Shown here one piece after another: positions 1 through 8,529 of a stretch of 31,487 nucleotides of DNA. Made by a program: the position numbers and the translations under genes. This DNA comes from a bacterium Ga0077546 (GTDB lineage Bacteria; Cyanobacteriota; Vampirovibrionia; Obscuribacterales; Obscuribacteraceae). Location of the stretch: contig LNEX01000299.1 of the NCBI GenBank assembly GCA_001464165.1, forward strand, positions 1 to 31,487, given 5' to 3'. Numbering within the stretch: position 1 is the first letter of the stretch; every line of letters starts with the position of its first letter. The notes under the pieces are model-generated. The model did not search any database, was not told the origin of the DNA, and worked only from the letters and a program-made list of their open reading frames with translations.

Positions 1-1967
1 ATAAGGCTTATCTCGATTTGAGTAGCAGCGAAATTGAAGAAATTGATGATCAATCACTTTCAACTCTCACTGTAAAAGGATCATCTGATTGGCATTGGGC
101 CCTAAAGCTCGGCAAATTAATTGAGCGACTTTCTTTGCCTGGTATTCACGCTAGTGGCTATGAGAAAACTTTGACCGAGCATGTTAGCTTTGTTGAAGAT
201 CTAATTGATGACTTATTAATTTTGCCCAACGATGAAGAATTTTCCGACCCACTAGTGAGTTGGGAGGAACACCAAGCCTTGTTCGAGTTTCGCAGGGTAT
301 TGGCTAATTTGGTCTTAGAAGAGACCCTTCTTGCTCATGCCTATGGTCCACAGATGTCTAGCTATCCAGCTTTCTTCAAGCGCTTAGAGCGGGCCTTAGA
401 GAATGCCAATTTTAGAAGACCGAAAGTCAGTCGCGAAGCTATCACTGTTTGCAGTGCTGATTTGGTACCAAACCGCAGATTCAAAGTAATCATTGTGGCT
501 GGCTTGAACGAAGGTGAATTTCCACGCCGCTCAGAGCAAGGCGGATTTCTTAGCAAAGATGAAGTGCGCAAATGGATGTCTTACGGTATAGACATTGAGA
601 ATCCGCGTCATCATCAGTCGTTTGAACCGTCTCTCTATGATTCATTGGTAGAGCGCGCTACCGATAAACTTTGTCAATCAAGCCCCATTTATGAAATGAC
701 TGGCGAAGAATTGATTCCCTCATTTTTCTTGACCAAAGGCGACGAAGCAGCCGCCGCTGCTCTTACTTTTCGCGCACCGCGTACCTATGCCATGCTTGAG
801 CCAACCTCAGCCCAAGAGCTAGCAGCTGGCTGGCTCTGGCTTAGTGGCCGCCAGGCCATGCGCGATCTCGATTCGGCTGCGACCGGTTGGATGCCTTTTG
901 ATGTTCGGCAGTTTCTAACTAAGTTGGAGGTGCCGTTTTCTACGGTGCAGGCAAGAACTAGATCTAGATCTGGTTCTACAACTAGAACTGGTTTGGGCAG
1001 TGCTGGCAATGGTTTAAATGAGCTAAATGGCTGCTTGACTGAGCAAGTTAGCCTAGGCCTCATCAGTGTCAAAACTCCTGAAATGTGGAGTGTCAGCCGG
1101 CTCAATGACTATGGTAAATGTCCCTTTCGCTTTTGGGTGTCACACACACTTAAAATCGAAAAGATGGAAGAGCCCGAGCTTGGTCTGGACTCAAGGCTGC
1201 TTGGGGAGGTCTATCACAAGGCCCTTGAATTATTCTACTTAGAGTTAAAACAGCGGTCGCTTTCTATTTTGAGCGCTGACGATGTCTTGCTGCAGGAGAT
1301 ATTTGAAAGTAGCATCAAGTCTGCCATTGCCTGGTTAGAAGCGACCCGCAAATTTAGGCACACTGATTTTTGGCAATACGAACAGAAAGAAATTTCTTTC
1401 CGCTTGCGTCGCTTCTTTGTCAAAGAGAAAGAACGTGCAGTGCGTTCTGGTGGTGAATTTGTTCCTACTTATTTTGAAAAAGGCTTTGGCTTTAAAGACG
1501 GTGACTCTGCACCAGCTCTTGTGATAAGAGTCGATGGTGAGGTTGTGAAAATGCACGGCAGGGTGGACCGCATTGATGTATCGAGTGAAGGTCGCGTTAA
1601 AGTAATTGACTACAAGTCTAGTTCTGCTGCCATTAGTAAAAATGAGGCTCTAGCTGGTCGCAATATGCAGCTACCGGTATACGCCATGGCGGTTACTGAT
1701 GCTATCTTGGCCGAGCGCAACGTACAAGTTAAAAACGGCGCCTTCCTTAGCTTTTCTTCTGGCGAACAAATTGGCACCATTGATTTCCAAGATGGTGAAA
1801 ATGACTTTGTTGGTTTGACTAGAGAACACATTGGTAACTATGTAGCAAACATCAAAAAAGGAAACTTCAGCGTCAGACCTAGTAGCCCTGATTCTTGCCA
1901 GCATTGCGATCACCAGCAAGTTTGCCGCATCACCGAACTTGGTATCAGTGATGATGACGAAGACTAA
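1..1967 (+). CDS. addB: AddB-type helicase/nuclease subunit, 5'-truncated by the window
   Basis: This is the C-terminal ~650 residues of an AddB/RexB-like protein, the partner of AddA in the recombinational repair helicase-nuclease that resects double-strand breaks. The frame is open to the window edge, so the TTG at 18 is probably not the true start and the N-terminal part lies outside. Visible features, numbered from position 18: GLNEGEFPRR (about 157-166), typical of the inactivated helicase core of AddB; CPFRFWVSH (about 366); a RecB-family PD-(D/E)XK nuclease core with RVDRID (about 515) and VIDYKS (about 530); and C-terminal CQHCDHQQVC (about 627-636). The early Cys plus the last cluster fit the AddB iron-sulfur site. 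A Thr/Arg/Ser/Gly-rich insertion around residues 312-335 looks like a linker. The next gene, addA, starts 38 bp downstream, so they are probably one operon. Family assignment is strong; the exact AddB versus generic PD-(D/E)XK label is supported by the addA neighbour. Confidence 0.9.
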   Translation, partial: KAYLDLSSSEIEEIDDQSLSTLTVKGSSDWHWALKLGKLIERLSLPGIHASGYEKTLTEHVSFVEDLIDDLLILPNDEEFSDPLVSWEEHQALFEFRRVLANLVLEETLLAHAYGPQMSSYPAFFKRLERALENANFRRPKVSREAITVCSADLVPNRRFKVIIVAGLNEGEFPRRSEQGGFLSKDEVRKWMSYGIDIENPRHHQSFEPSLYDSLVERATDKLCQSSPIYEMTGEELIPSFFLTKGDEAAAAALTFRAPRTYAMLEPTSAQELAAGWLWLSGRQAMRDLDSAATGWMPFDVRQFLTKLEVPFSTVQARTRSRSGSTTRTGLGSAGNGLNELNGCLTEQVSLGLISVKTPEMWSVSRLNDYGKCPFRFWVSHTLKIEKMEEPELGLDSRLLGEVYHKALELFYLELKQRSLSILSADDVLLQEIFESSIKSAIAWLEATRKFRHTDFWQYEQKEISFRLRRFFVKEKERAVRSGGEFVPTYFEKGFGFKDGDSAPALVIRVDGEVVKMHGRVDRIDVSSEGRVKVIDYKSSSAAISKNEALAGRNMQLPVYAMAVTDAILAERNVQVKNGAFLSFSSGEQIGTIDFQDGENDFVGLTREHIGNYVANIKKGNFSVRPSSPDSCQHCDHQQVCRITELGISDDDED

Positions 1968-2005
1968 CATAGAAAATAAGGCATAGTATTAGGATAATTT
2001 GATAG

Positions 2006-5000
2006 ATGCTAACTGAGCAACAACAACAAGCTGTAGATCTAGTTGACCAAAATGTATTGGTTTCAGCTGGTGCTGGCTCAGGCAAGACCCATGTGTTAGT
2101 CGAGCGTTATGTGGAAATTTTGCGGCGCTATCCTGATTGCTCGCTGTCAAATATAATTGCGGTTACTTTTACCCGCAAAGCTGCCGCCGAGATGCGTTCA
2201 AGGCTTAAGGCTCGCTTCCTCACGCTCTCTCAAGAAGAGTCAGCGGGCCGTTGGCTCGATTGCTTGGCAGAAGTTGATGGCGCGCGTATTGGTACAATCC
2301 ACTCTTTGTGCGAATCTATTTTGAAGAGCCATCCAGCTGATTGTGGTATCGATCCACAGTTCGAAGTGCTCGATGAGTTGACTCAGAATGAACTATTGCA
2401 AGATAGTATTGACCGGGCACTCAAGGCTGTAATTGAGCGCTACGGCGCTGCCACTGCGACAGAGCCGGGTTCTGGTAGTTGCGAGCACGATGTCTTGCAG
2501 GAATTTTCTATTGACGAGATTAAGAAGATATTGAACCGTTTGCTCAAAGGTTCAATGCAGTTTAAACAATCTATAAAGGCGTTTGACTCGCTGACAATCG
2601 ATGGTATGCGCAGCACCGCTGAAAGAGTGCTACTCGATATGCAAAGTGCGGCACTGTCCGGGCTTTCTAATAATCGTGAATTCAATTTGTCGTTCGATTA
2701 TGTGCGTATGAATTCCATGGCTGATGCGGCAAACAAGCTCAATCCTGTTCGCGAGTTGCTACTTGATCTCTGCCAACAGTTGTTTGCCGACGATTCTGTT
2801 TCTAAGCGTTGGCAAGCGTTTATGTCAGTCGCTACTCTGGCAATTGGCAATATTGGGGGCACCAAACCTGACGCCAAAGAACTGCGCAAGGCCTTGATGA
2901 CCTGCCGCGATCAAGCCAAAGCTATTGTCGGCAAGATTCCCGCTACTCTCAATCAAGAAGATGAGCGGGGCTTTGCTCTGACCCTTGGAATTATTCAGCT
3001 GTTTGAGCGCACTTTGGCAATTTATGAAGAGTACAAGCGCGAACTGACTACTGTCGACTATAACGACTTAATTAGCTTGGCTTGTGCTTGTCTAGAAAAA
3101 GAAGATTCGCAGTCGAGGAACTACTTCAACGACAAGTTGCAGGCTTTGCTTGTCGATGAGTTTCAAGACACTAATGATATGCAAGCCACGCTATTAACCT
3201 TGTTGGCTGGTGAAAATACTAGAGTATTTTTAATTGGCGATGATAAGCAGTCTATCTATAAGTTTCAAGGCGCTGACGTTGCTACTTTCAATAAGTGGAA
3301 GTCTTTGTTCAAGCATGAAAGCTCTAGTTTGAGTGGCTCTTCACTGGTTACTAAATTAACCCGATCATTTCGCAGTCACCCAGAAGTTGTGTTTTTCGTC
3401 AACTCTGTTTTCGATCATTTGCTTGACGCTGATCCAGAAGTCGTGCCTTATGTGGCGGCTTTTGAAGCCCTCGAACCGGCTCGTCAAGCTGATTTGAGCA
3501 TAGTATCTTCTGAAGCGCAGAGTGCTTCAGCCGTTGAAGTTCTGATGCTAGATATCGATATAGAAGAAGACCCCCATGGTTTGACGCCAGCACAATACGA
3601 GGCCCATCAAGTCGGTGATTGGCTGAAGAAGAAAGTGGAAGGCGGCTATCAAATTGCGGCGAAAAATGGCGGCGTGCGGCCAATTACTTATGGTGATTGT
3701 GCTGTTCTAGTTGTGCGCAACAGTGACTTTGCTTCTTTTGAGGCAATGTTTGCCCAGCTCGATATTCCATATGTAACTTTCGGCGGCAGCGGCTTCTTGC
3801 GCCGCCAAGAAGTGGCTGATTTTGAGAACCTCTTTCGCTTTTTAGATAACCCTAAAGACAGTCATTCGCTCTTGGCTGTGCTGCGTTCGCCCTTCTGTTC
3901 TATTACCGATGATCTTTTGCACCGAGTTGTTACTGATCACCCGGGGCAGCCCCTCTGGTCTGCTGTTGCTAATGTAGTGCGGGCTCGTGAGCCCGGGGTG
4001 GAGTCTTTGTCTCTGGCTGCACGGCAGTTGCGAAATTTGATGGAGTACTCAGCCCTTTTGCCCCTAGGTGAATTGGTGCAGAAAATTATTGATGATACCC
4101 ACTACGATTTAGCGATGTTGGCAGCACCCGATGGTAAACAGCGCTCTCGCAACGTCTGGAAAATGGCTTATTTGGCTTCTGAGCACGAACATCTTTCTTG
4201 CGGGGAATTCGCTCACCGTCTGGCTTTGATGCGCGAATTTGGTATGCGTGAATCGGAAGCACCATTAGATAGTGCCGATGCCGTGAAACTTATGACAGTT
4301 CATGCCAGTAAGGGCTTAGAATTTCCGGTAGTGGCATTGCCATGTTTGGGTGGGCAGCTGTTGCGCAATGCCGACCGTTTGGTTTACCACTCTAGTTATG
4401 GTGTAGCTTTCAATAGCACCCGCCTTAAAGAGCAAGAGACGCCAGCCTGGTATCAAGTGGCCAGTCATTTAGATAAACAAATGGAGAGAGAAGAGAAAAA
4501 ACGCTTGCTCTATGTGGCTATGACTAGGGCTAGGGATAATCTAGGCGTTTTCCTCTCGGCGCCATTTAAGAAGGCTGAGTCTTATCGTCAATGGTTGATG
4601 CAAGTGCTGGGGCTAGATAAAGAAGACGCCGTGCGGCCAGGCCCTGATGATTGCATTGATCTCACTATTGCATCTCGCAGCGATGGGGAAGTAGCTCCTT
4701 ATAGCTTTAGCCTGGCTGTTGGTATTGCCGTGCCGGAACAGGCTAAAGATTTGCCATTGCCTGGAGTGCTTCTTGGTGTAAGTGATGTCAGCGTCCTACA
4801 GAGTCTCTTCGGGTTAGAGCAAAGTCAAAGCACTGGCGAAGATCTTAAAGTAAATGAGCAAGGGCGCAGCCGGGTGACGCCTAGAGATGGATTGCCACCT
4901 ACTGCCGGAATTGTCACTGCGGCATCTTTAGGTACGTTCTTCCACTCATTAATGGAGAACCTGCCACCGTCAGGGCGCCAGGTTGATCGCGCTTGGATAG

Positions 5001-5419
5001 CCGACATTGCTTTTACCCAAGGAACTATGGTGGCACACAGCGATTTGCTCAATAGTCTAGTTGATGAAGGCGAGCGTTTGCTTGGTGTGTATTACGAAAG
5101 CAGGCTTTACAGCCTGCTTTCGCAAAGTCAACAGCGACGACATGAATTGCCTTATTTGATTGATGCTGCTTCTAGCTTTTCAGAGACCGGCCCTGACATT
5201 CGCCCGCGGCGCCCTGATTTAATTTTTCAAGACGCCTCAGGCGATTGGCATTTGGTTGACTACAAGACCGATCATTTCGCTGCCAAAGATGTAGAGATTC
5301 AAGCACGCAAACACCGTGAACAAATCAAGACTTATGTGGCCGATTTGCGCAAGTTGACCGGAGTTGAGTTAACACCCTGGCTCTATTTCGCTCAACATGG
5401 AATTTTCTTCCCTGTTTGA
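2006..5419 (+). CDS. addA: AddA-type ATP-dependent helicase/nuclease
   Basis: A 1137-residue UvrD/Rep-family (SF1A) helicase with a C-terminal nuclease, the AddA subunit of AddAB. All helicase motifs are visible: Walker A AGAGSGKT (residues 21-28), Ia VTFTRKAAAEMRSRL, IGTIHSLCE, Walker B VDEFQDTND, motif III LIGDDKQSIYKFQGAD, motif IV LTRSFRSHP, motif V TVHASKGLEFPVV and motif VI RLLYVAMTRARD. The C-terminal RecB-like nuclease has RRPDLIF and LVDYKTDHF, giving the Asp and DYK catalytic residues. Length matches AddA (about 1150-1250). The ATG at 2006 is preceded by an AGGA about 12 nt upstream. It lies directly downstream of addB on the same strand. It is convergent with the next gene, with only 14 bp between stop codons and no obvious terminator there. 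Confidence 0.95.
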   Translation: MLTEQQQQAVDLVDQNVLVSAGAGSGKTHVLVERYVEILRRYPDCSLSNIIAVTFTRKAAAEMRSRLKARFLTLSQEESAGRWLDCLAEVDGARIGTIHSLCESILKSHPADCGIDPQFEVLDELTQNELLQDSIDRALKAVIERYGAATATEPGSGSCEHDVLQEFSIDEIKKILNRLLKGSMQFKQSIKAFDSLTIDGMRSTAERVLLDMQSAALSGLSNNREFNLSFDYVRMNSMADAANKLNPVRELLLDLCQQLFADDSVSKRWQAFMSVATLAIGNIGGTKPDAKELRKALMTCRDQAKAIVGKIPATLNQEDERGFALTLGIIQLFERTLAIYEEYKRELTTVDYNDLISLACACLEKEDSQSRNYFNDKLQALLVDEFQDTNDMQATLLTLLAGENTRVFLIGDDKQSIYKFQGADVATFNKWKSLFKHESSSLSGSSLVTKLTRSFRSHPEVVFFVNSVFDHLLDADPEVVPYVAAFEALEPARQADLSIVSSEAQSASAVEVLMLDIDIEEDPHGLTPAQYEAHQVGDWLKKKVEGGYQIAAKNGGVRPITYGDCAVLVVRNSDFASFEAMFAQLDIPYVTFGGSGFLRRQEVADFENLFRFLDNPKDSHSLLAVLRSPFCSITDDLLHRVVTDHPGQPLWSAVANVVRAREPGVESLSLAARQLRNLMEYSALLPLGELVQKIIDDTHYDLAMLAAPDGKQRSRNVWKMAYLASEHEHLSCGEFAHRLALMREFGMRESEAPLDSADAVKLMTVHASKGLEFPVVALPCLGGQLLRNADRLVYHSSYGVAFNSTRLKEQETPAWYQVASHLDKQMEREEKKRLLYVAMTRARDNLGVFLSAPFKKAESYRQWLMQVLGLDKEDAVRPGPDDCIDLTIASRSDGEVAPYSFSLAVGIAVPEQAKDLPLPGVLLGVSDVSVLQSLFGLEQSQSTGEDLKVNEQGRSRVTPRDGLPPTAGIVTAASLGTFFHSLMENLPPSGRQVDRAWIADIAFTQGTMVAHSDLLNSLVDEGERLLGVYYESRLYSLLSQSQQRRHELPYLIDAASSFSETGPDIRPRRPDLIFQDASGDWHLVDYKTDHFAAKDVEIQARKHREQIKTYVADLRKLTGVELTPWLYFAQHGIFFPV

Positions 5420-5433
5420 TTGTTTCTTAGACC

Positions 5434-6324
5434 TTACTGTGGGATACCTTGGGCGTCATTCTTTTGATTATAGATTTGTCTGCTGAGCTTGGCTTGTTCT
5501 GCTTCTAATCTGGCTCTTTCTTGATAGCTTAATCCATTACCGCTAGCGCGCAGTCTAGCTTCTTTTGCTGCAAATTCAGCCTGATTGTTTTGTAGCCGTT
5601 GAGCCTCTTGAGGGGTCAGTGACCCAGATTGGACACCTTGATTGATGCGTGCTTGCTGGTTGGCTTGGTCGCCGTTTATGCCCCGATTGTTATACGGTGA
5701 ACCTGGTCTTGGTCCGCCGGGATTTAGGCCTTGGGCATCGTTTTTCTGCTGATAGATGTTTTGGCTCATGCGATCTTGTTGATTGTCTAGCCTGGCTCTT
5801 TCTTGAACCGACAGGCCGTTGCCGCTGGCCCGCATGCTGGCTTCGCGAGCGGCAAACTGAGTCTGCTGATTTTGCAGTCTGGCGGCTTCTTGGGTTGTCA
5901 GCGAACCGTTTTGAACACCTTGGTTTATGCGGTTCGCTTGATTTTGCTGGGTGTGGTTGACGTCATATAGCGAGCGGCCCTGTCTGTTTGAATTGTAGCC
6001 TTGGCGATCATGCTTTTGTTGATAGATGTTTTGGCTCATTTGATTTTGCTGTCTTTGCAGTCTGGCTCTTTCTGAATTGCTCATGCCATTGCCGCTGGCG
6101 CGGTATCTGGCTTCTCTTTGATTGAGAGCATATTGCTGTTTGCCGAGGCGGGCCGTTTCTCTTCGGTTGAGAGAGCCGCTTCTTATGCCACTGTGGATGC
6201 GATTTTGTTGTCGTTCTTGCCTGTTGTTGACGCCGTAGGGGTAAGCCTCAGCTGTTTGGTTCGCGGCGCTGGCAAGGCCTAGCAATACCGCTAGGGACAA
6301 AGCTGAAATGTGTAACCTGTTCAT
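5434..6324 (-). CDS. Exported Gln/Asn-rich protein with three ~69-residue repeats
   Basis: A 296-residue predicted secreted protein of unknown function. I chose the ATG at 6324 because it has a GGAG Shine-Dalgarno about 9 nt upstream and opens a normal signal peptide (MNRLHIS, hydrophobic LAVLLGLASA, probable cleavage around residues 26-28). The longer open frame upstream would overlap the neighbouring transporter gene. The mature part contains three repeats at about 41-109, 131-199 and 225-293. Each has the pattern NRINQGVQ.GSLT..EA.RL, then RASGNG(L/M)S..ERARL, then QNIYQQK.DAQG. Each half-repeat has an SGxLT or GNGLS turn followed by a helix, loosely resembling degenerate EF-hand or helical hairpin units. 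Similar repeats occur in exported hypothetical proteins of other bacteria. Only the repeat structure and export signal are directly visible; binding function is unknown. Confidence 0.85.
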   Translation of the reverse strand: MNRLHISALSLAVLLGLASAANQTAEAYPYGVNNRQERQQNRIHSGIRSGSLNRRETARLGKQQYALNQREARYRASGNGMSNSERARLQRQQNQMSQNIYQQKHDRQGYNSNRQGRSLYDVNHTQQNQANRINQGVQNGSLTTQEAARLQNQQTQFAAREASMRASGNGLSVQERARLDNQQDRMSQNIYQQKNDAQGLNPGGPRPGSPYNNRGINGDQANQQARINQGVQSGSLTPQEAQRLQNNQAEFAAKEARLRASGNGLSYQERARLEAEQAKLSRQIYNQKNDAQGIPQ

Positions 6325-6406
6325 GAAAGCAATCTCCAAAAAATGGTTGATACAAATGAAGACGTGTCGACAGCCCAAAAAGTTCAAAAGTTCAGGTGAG
6401 TTGTTG

Positions 6407-7630
6407 TTAATGTTTCCCCTGGGCGAAGATGAAACCGGCAATTGCGCCGCCAAGCATCAGCCATAGCGAGTTTACCTTGAAGCGTACTAAAAATATGGCG
6501 CTGCTGGAAGCGATGATAACTGTTGGTAGATCAATCAAGGCTGCCCGGCCTAGTTGCAGTAAAACGCCAGCCATTAGGGCTATGGAGGCGGCATTTACGG
6601 CATCTAAAAAATGACCAGCTAGGGTCGAGGCTCGCATTCTTTTTATAAGGGGTGCGGTGAAGGCTACCAAAAGGAAGGCTGGTAGGAAGATACCAATCGT
6701 GGCAGTGGCTGCCCCTGTTGGGCCTCCTAGTAGATAGCCCACAAAGGTAGCCGTGGTAAATAGCGGGCCGGGAGTTATCTGGCCCATGGCCACAGCATCT
6801 AATAGTTGCGCTGACGTTATCCAATGATAGTTTTCAACCAAGTCTGTGCGTAAGAAAGCAAGCAATACATAACCACTGCCATACAGCACCGAGCCAAGTT
6901 TTAAGAAATAGAGGAACAGAGCTGCCGGGCTGTAGCTGACTGCTTTGAGAGAGTAGGCTGATAGTAAATAGGTGCTCCCCAATAGGCTCGTACAGGCTGC
7001 AGTCAAGATTGTGAGTGCTTTTATTTCTCTTGGTTGCGGGCTCTTGGCAAAATGAAATATAGCAGCTACAAGTCCGCAGCCGAAAAGTAGAACTAGCTCA
7101 TTCATTCCAAGTAGATACAACGCGGCCACACACAATCCGGTAATTTTTAGAATGGTTGTTTTGAGAGACGTTTTTGCTAGTAAGCACAGAGCTTGAAAAA
7201 CAATGGCTATCACTACTGGCTTGAGGCCATACAGTATTGCCGTCAGCATCGGTAATTTGTCAAACTTGAGATAGAGCCAGGCTAAGGCTGATATCATGAG
7301 GAAGGCTGGTAAGATAAAGCCAATGCCAGCAATTACTAATCCCGGTAGGCCGCCCATCTTATAGCCCACATGGATAGCCATTTCAGTAGAATTGGGGCCG
7401 GGTATCAGGCTTGCGGCTCCGAGCATGTCGAGGAAGTCTTGTCGTGAGAGCCAATTTCGTTTCCGTACTAACTCTTCTTCCATAAGCGCGAGGTGAGCTG
7501 CTGGGCCACCAAAGGCGGTGCTGCCAAGGCGGAGAAAGACGGCGGCAATAGCTGCCAGGGATGGACGGGTTGCCTTTTCGTCATCGCCTTTAGGCGCTTC
7601 ATTTTCTTGTGATTCTGGCGCGCTAGTCAT
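6407..7630 (-). CDS. chrA: Two-domain CHR-family chromate transporter
   Basis: A 407-residue membrane protein of the chromate ion transporter (CHR) family, which exports chromate and possibly related oxyanions from the cytoplasm. The N-terminal half has the family motifs FLRLGSTAFGGPAAHLALM (about 31-50) and ASLIPGPNSTEMAIHVGY. The C-terminal half repeats the plan with a degenerate LGSVLYGSGYVLLAFL and AMGQITPGPLFTTATFVGYLLGG. It has about ten hydrophobic segments, and the length matches long-chain (LCHR) proteins. The N-terminal ~25 residues are acidic and probably cytoplasmic. The start ATG at 7630 has only a weak AGGGC upstream. It runs toward the repeat-protein gene with an 82 bp gap. Substrate is inferred from family membership; nothing in the sequence proves chromate specificity. 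Confidence 0.92.
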   Translation of the reverse strand: MTSAPESQENEAPKGDDEKATRPSLAAIAAVFLRLGSTAFGGPAAHLALMEEELVRKRNWLSRQDFLDMLGAASLIPGPNSTEMAIHVGYKMGGLPGLVIAGIGFILPAFLMISALAWLYLKFDKLPMLTAILYGLKPVVIAIVFQALCLLAKTSLKTTILKITGLCVAALYLLGMNELVLLFGCGLVAAIFHFAKSPQPREIKALTILTAACTSLLGSTYLLSAYSLKAVSYSPAALFLYFLKLGSVLYGSGYVLLAFLRTDLVENYHWITSAQLLDAVAMGQITPGPLFTTATFVGYLLGGPTGAATATIGIFLPAFLLVAFTAPLIKRMRASTLAGHFLDAVNAASIALMAGVLLQLGRAALIDLPTVIIASSSAIFLVRFKVNSLWLMLGGAIAGFIFAQGKH

Positions 7631-7754
7631 CAGCCCTGCATAGAAAAATAGTCTTTCTCTTCTCCGACATTTTACCTCGCCTGATTGTGGAGAGTAGCTT
7701 TGAATTGATCGAAATGCTCTTTGGCGGGCCGGCTCTATTGAATTTGGGATAGGC

Positions 7755-7760
7755 TATAAT
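7755..7760 (+). promoter_or_regulatory. Probable -10 box for the riboswitch transcript
   Basis: A perfect TATAAT lies about 70 bp upstream of the conserved riboswitch core, so transcription would start near 7767. No good -35 is seen at 17 bp spacing (GCTCTA at 7732). A TTGAAT at 7738 is too close. This is a consensus -10 element only. Confidence 0.5.
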
Positions 7761-7814
7761 TGTGGCCGTTAATGGAGGAGCTGCTTACATCAACTGAAAG
7801 TGTTCAATAAATAA

Positions 7815-7935
7815 AGAGATTGCTTTTGGCGATCTGGTGGGGGAAGTGTGGTGAAAATCCACCGCTGTCCCGCAACTGTGAAGCAAGTAATTGCTAGTCA
7901 GGCTACCCACTTGAGCACTATTACATCACCTCTTC
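7815..7935 (+). ncRNA. Cobalamin (B12) riboswitch aptamer
   Basis: The sequence carries the conserved core of the cobalamin riboswitch: GGGGGAAG (about 7839-7846), GGTGAAAATCC (7850-7860), CTGTCCCGCAACTGT (7865-7879) and the B12-box-like AGTCAGGCTACC (7896-7907). These occur in the canonical order with a short variable hairpin (AAGCAAGTAATTGCTAG) between the last two. GTGGG near 7837 can pair with CCCAC at 7906-7910 to close the core. Boundaries are approximate. A CCTC-TTC-GAGG hairpin follows at 7929-7939. It lies in the 5' leader of the thioesterase gene, ahead of an intrinsic terminator. In known systems ligand binding switches the downstream gene off. Confidence 0.93.
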
Positions 7936-7936
7936 G

Positions 7937-8020
7937 AGGCAAGGAGGCAAGTATCTATGGCCACTGTACAGTGGCTCATACGAGATTTCGTTCCTGCCTT
8001 TGGTCAGGAACTTTTTATTT
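7937..8020 (+). terminator. Riboswitch expression platform: intrinsic terminator with possible antiterminator
   Basis: The hairpin GTTCCTG (7990-7996) with CAGGAAC (8005-8011) can be extended by CC/GG and is followed by TTTTTATTT (8012-8020), giving a rho-independent terminator 17 nt before the start codon. AGGCAAGGA at 7937-7945, just 3' of the aptamer, can pair with TCCTGCCT (7992-7999) of the terminator 5' arm with one bulged A, giving a candidate antiterminator. Between the two arms sits a perfect 16-nt hairpin, GCCACTGTACAGTGGC (7960-7975). The pairing model is inference; the terminator itself is directly visible. Confidence 0.8.
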
Positions 8021-8036
8021 CTATAGGGAGATACGT

Positions 8037-8441
8037 ATGAGTACAAATGATTTTTCAAAATATGAGACAAGAATGGTCGAAATGGTTTTTCCCAATCAGA
8101 CCAATCACTATGGCACCTTATTTGGTGGCCATGCCCTTGAGTTGATGGATAAGAGCGCTTTCATTACGGCATCTCGCTATGCCCGCAAGTCTATGGTGAC
8201 TGCATCATCTGAGCGTATTGATTTTAAGACTCCAGTGAAACATGGTTATCTAGTAGAAGTAATTGGGCGCATAATAAAACGTGGGAATTCGTCTGTTACT
8301 GTCAATGTCGAGTTGTTTGGTGAGAATCTACTTTCTGGGGAGAGGCAACTTTGCGCCCACGGTAATTTTGTTCTTGTTTCCGTAGACAAAAACAGCAAAC
8401 CGATCCCTCTAGATTGCGCCTTGGAGAGTCTGGCAAAATGA
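8037..8441 (+). CDS. Hot-dog-fold acyl-CoA thioesterase (YciA/BACH-like)
   Basis: A 134-residue single hot-dog domain protein expected to hydrolyse acyl-CoA thioesters in the cytoplasm. Family hallmarks are N-HYGTLFGGHALELMDKSAFITASRYA (about residues 22-47), VTASSERIDFKTPVKHG and the C-terminal GERQLCAHGNFVLVSVD. The Asp in LMDK is the usual catalytic acid of this family. I chose the ATG at 8037 because it has a GGGAG Shine-Dalgarno 6 nt upstream and the protein then matches the family length. The open frame extends 5' to 7848, but that stretch is the riboswitch and terminator, so it is not coding. It is the first gene behind the B12 riboswitch, followed on the same strand by an MFS gene 88 bp later. 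Chain-length preference cannot be read from sequence. Confidence 0.93.
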   Translation: MSTNDFSKYETRMVEMVFPNQTNHYGTLFGGHALELMDKSAFITASRYARKSMVTASSERIDFKTPVKHGYLVEVIGRIIKRGNSSVTVNVELFGENLLSGERQLCAHGNFVLVSVDKNSKPIPLDCALESLAK

Positions 8442-8454
8442 AATCTGGCGGATT

Positions 8455-8483
8455 TTGACATCTCAAGAGGTGTTCTATACGTA
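8455..8483 (+). promoter_or_regulatory. Possible internal promoter ahead of the MFS gene
   Basis: A perfect TTGACA (8455-8460) is followed after 17 bp by TACGTA (8478-8483), or after 15 bp by TATACG (8476-8481). It lies in the 88 bp gap between the thioesterase and MFS genes. If real, the MFS and amine oxidase genes could be transcribed independently of the riboswitch. The -10 match is poor. Confidence 0.3.
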
Positions 8484-8529
8484 AAGGCGCTAAAATCACA
8501 GTTGGCGCCGATATGCATGGTTTCAGTCT

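Noticed and set aside
6325..6453. An N-terminal extension of the repeat protein overlapping the chromate transporter gene
   Set aside because: The internal ATG at 6324 has a Shine-Dalgarno and begins a clean signal peptide; the extension does not resemble one.
7848..8036. An upstream extension of the thioesterase reading frame
   Set aside because: It runs through the B12 riboswitch core and the terminator. A good Shine-Dalgarno and the family-length start are at 8037.
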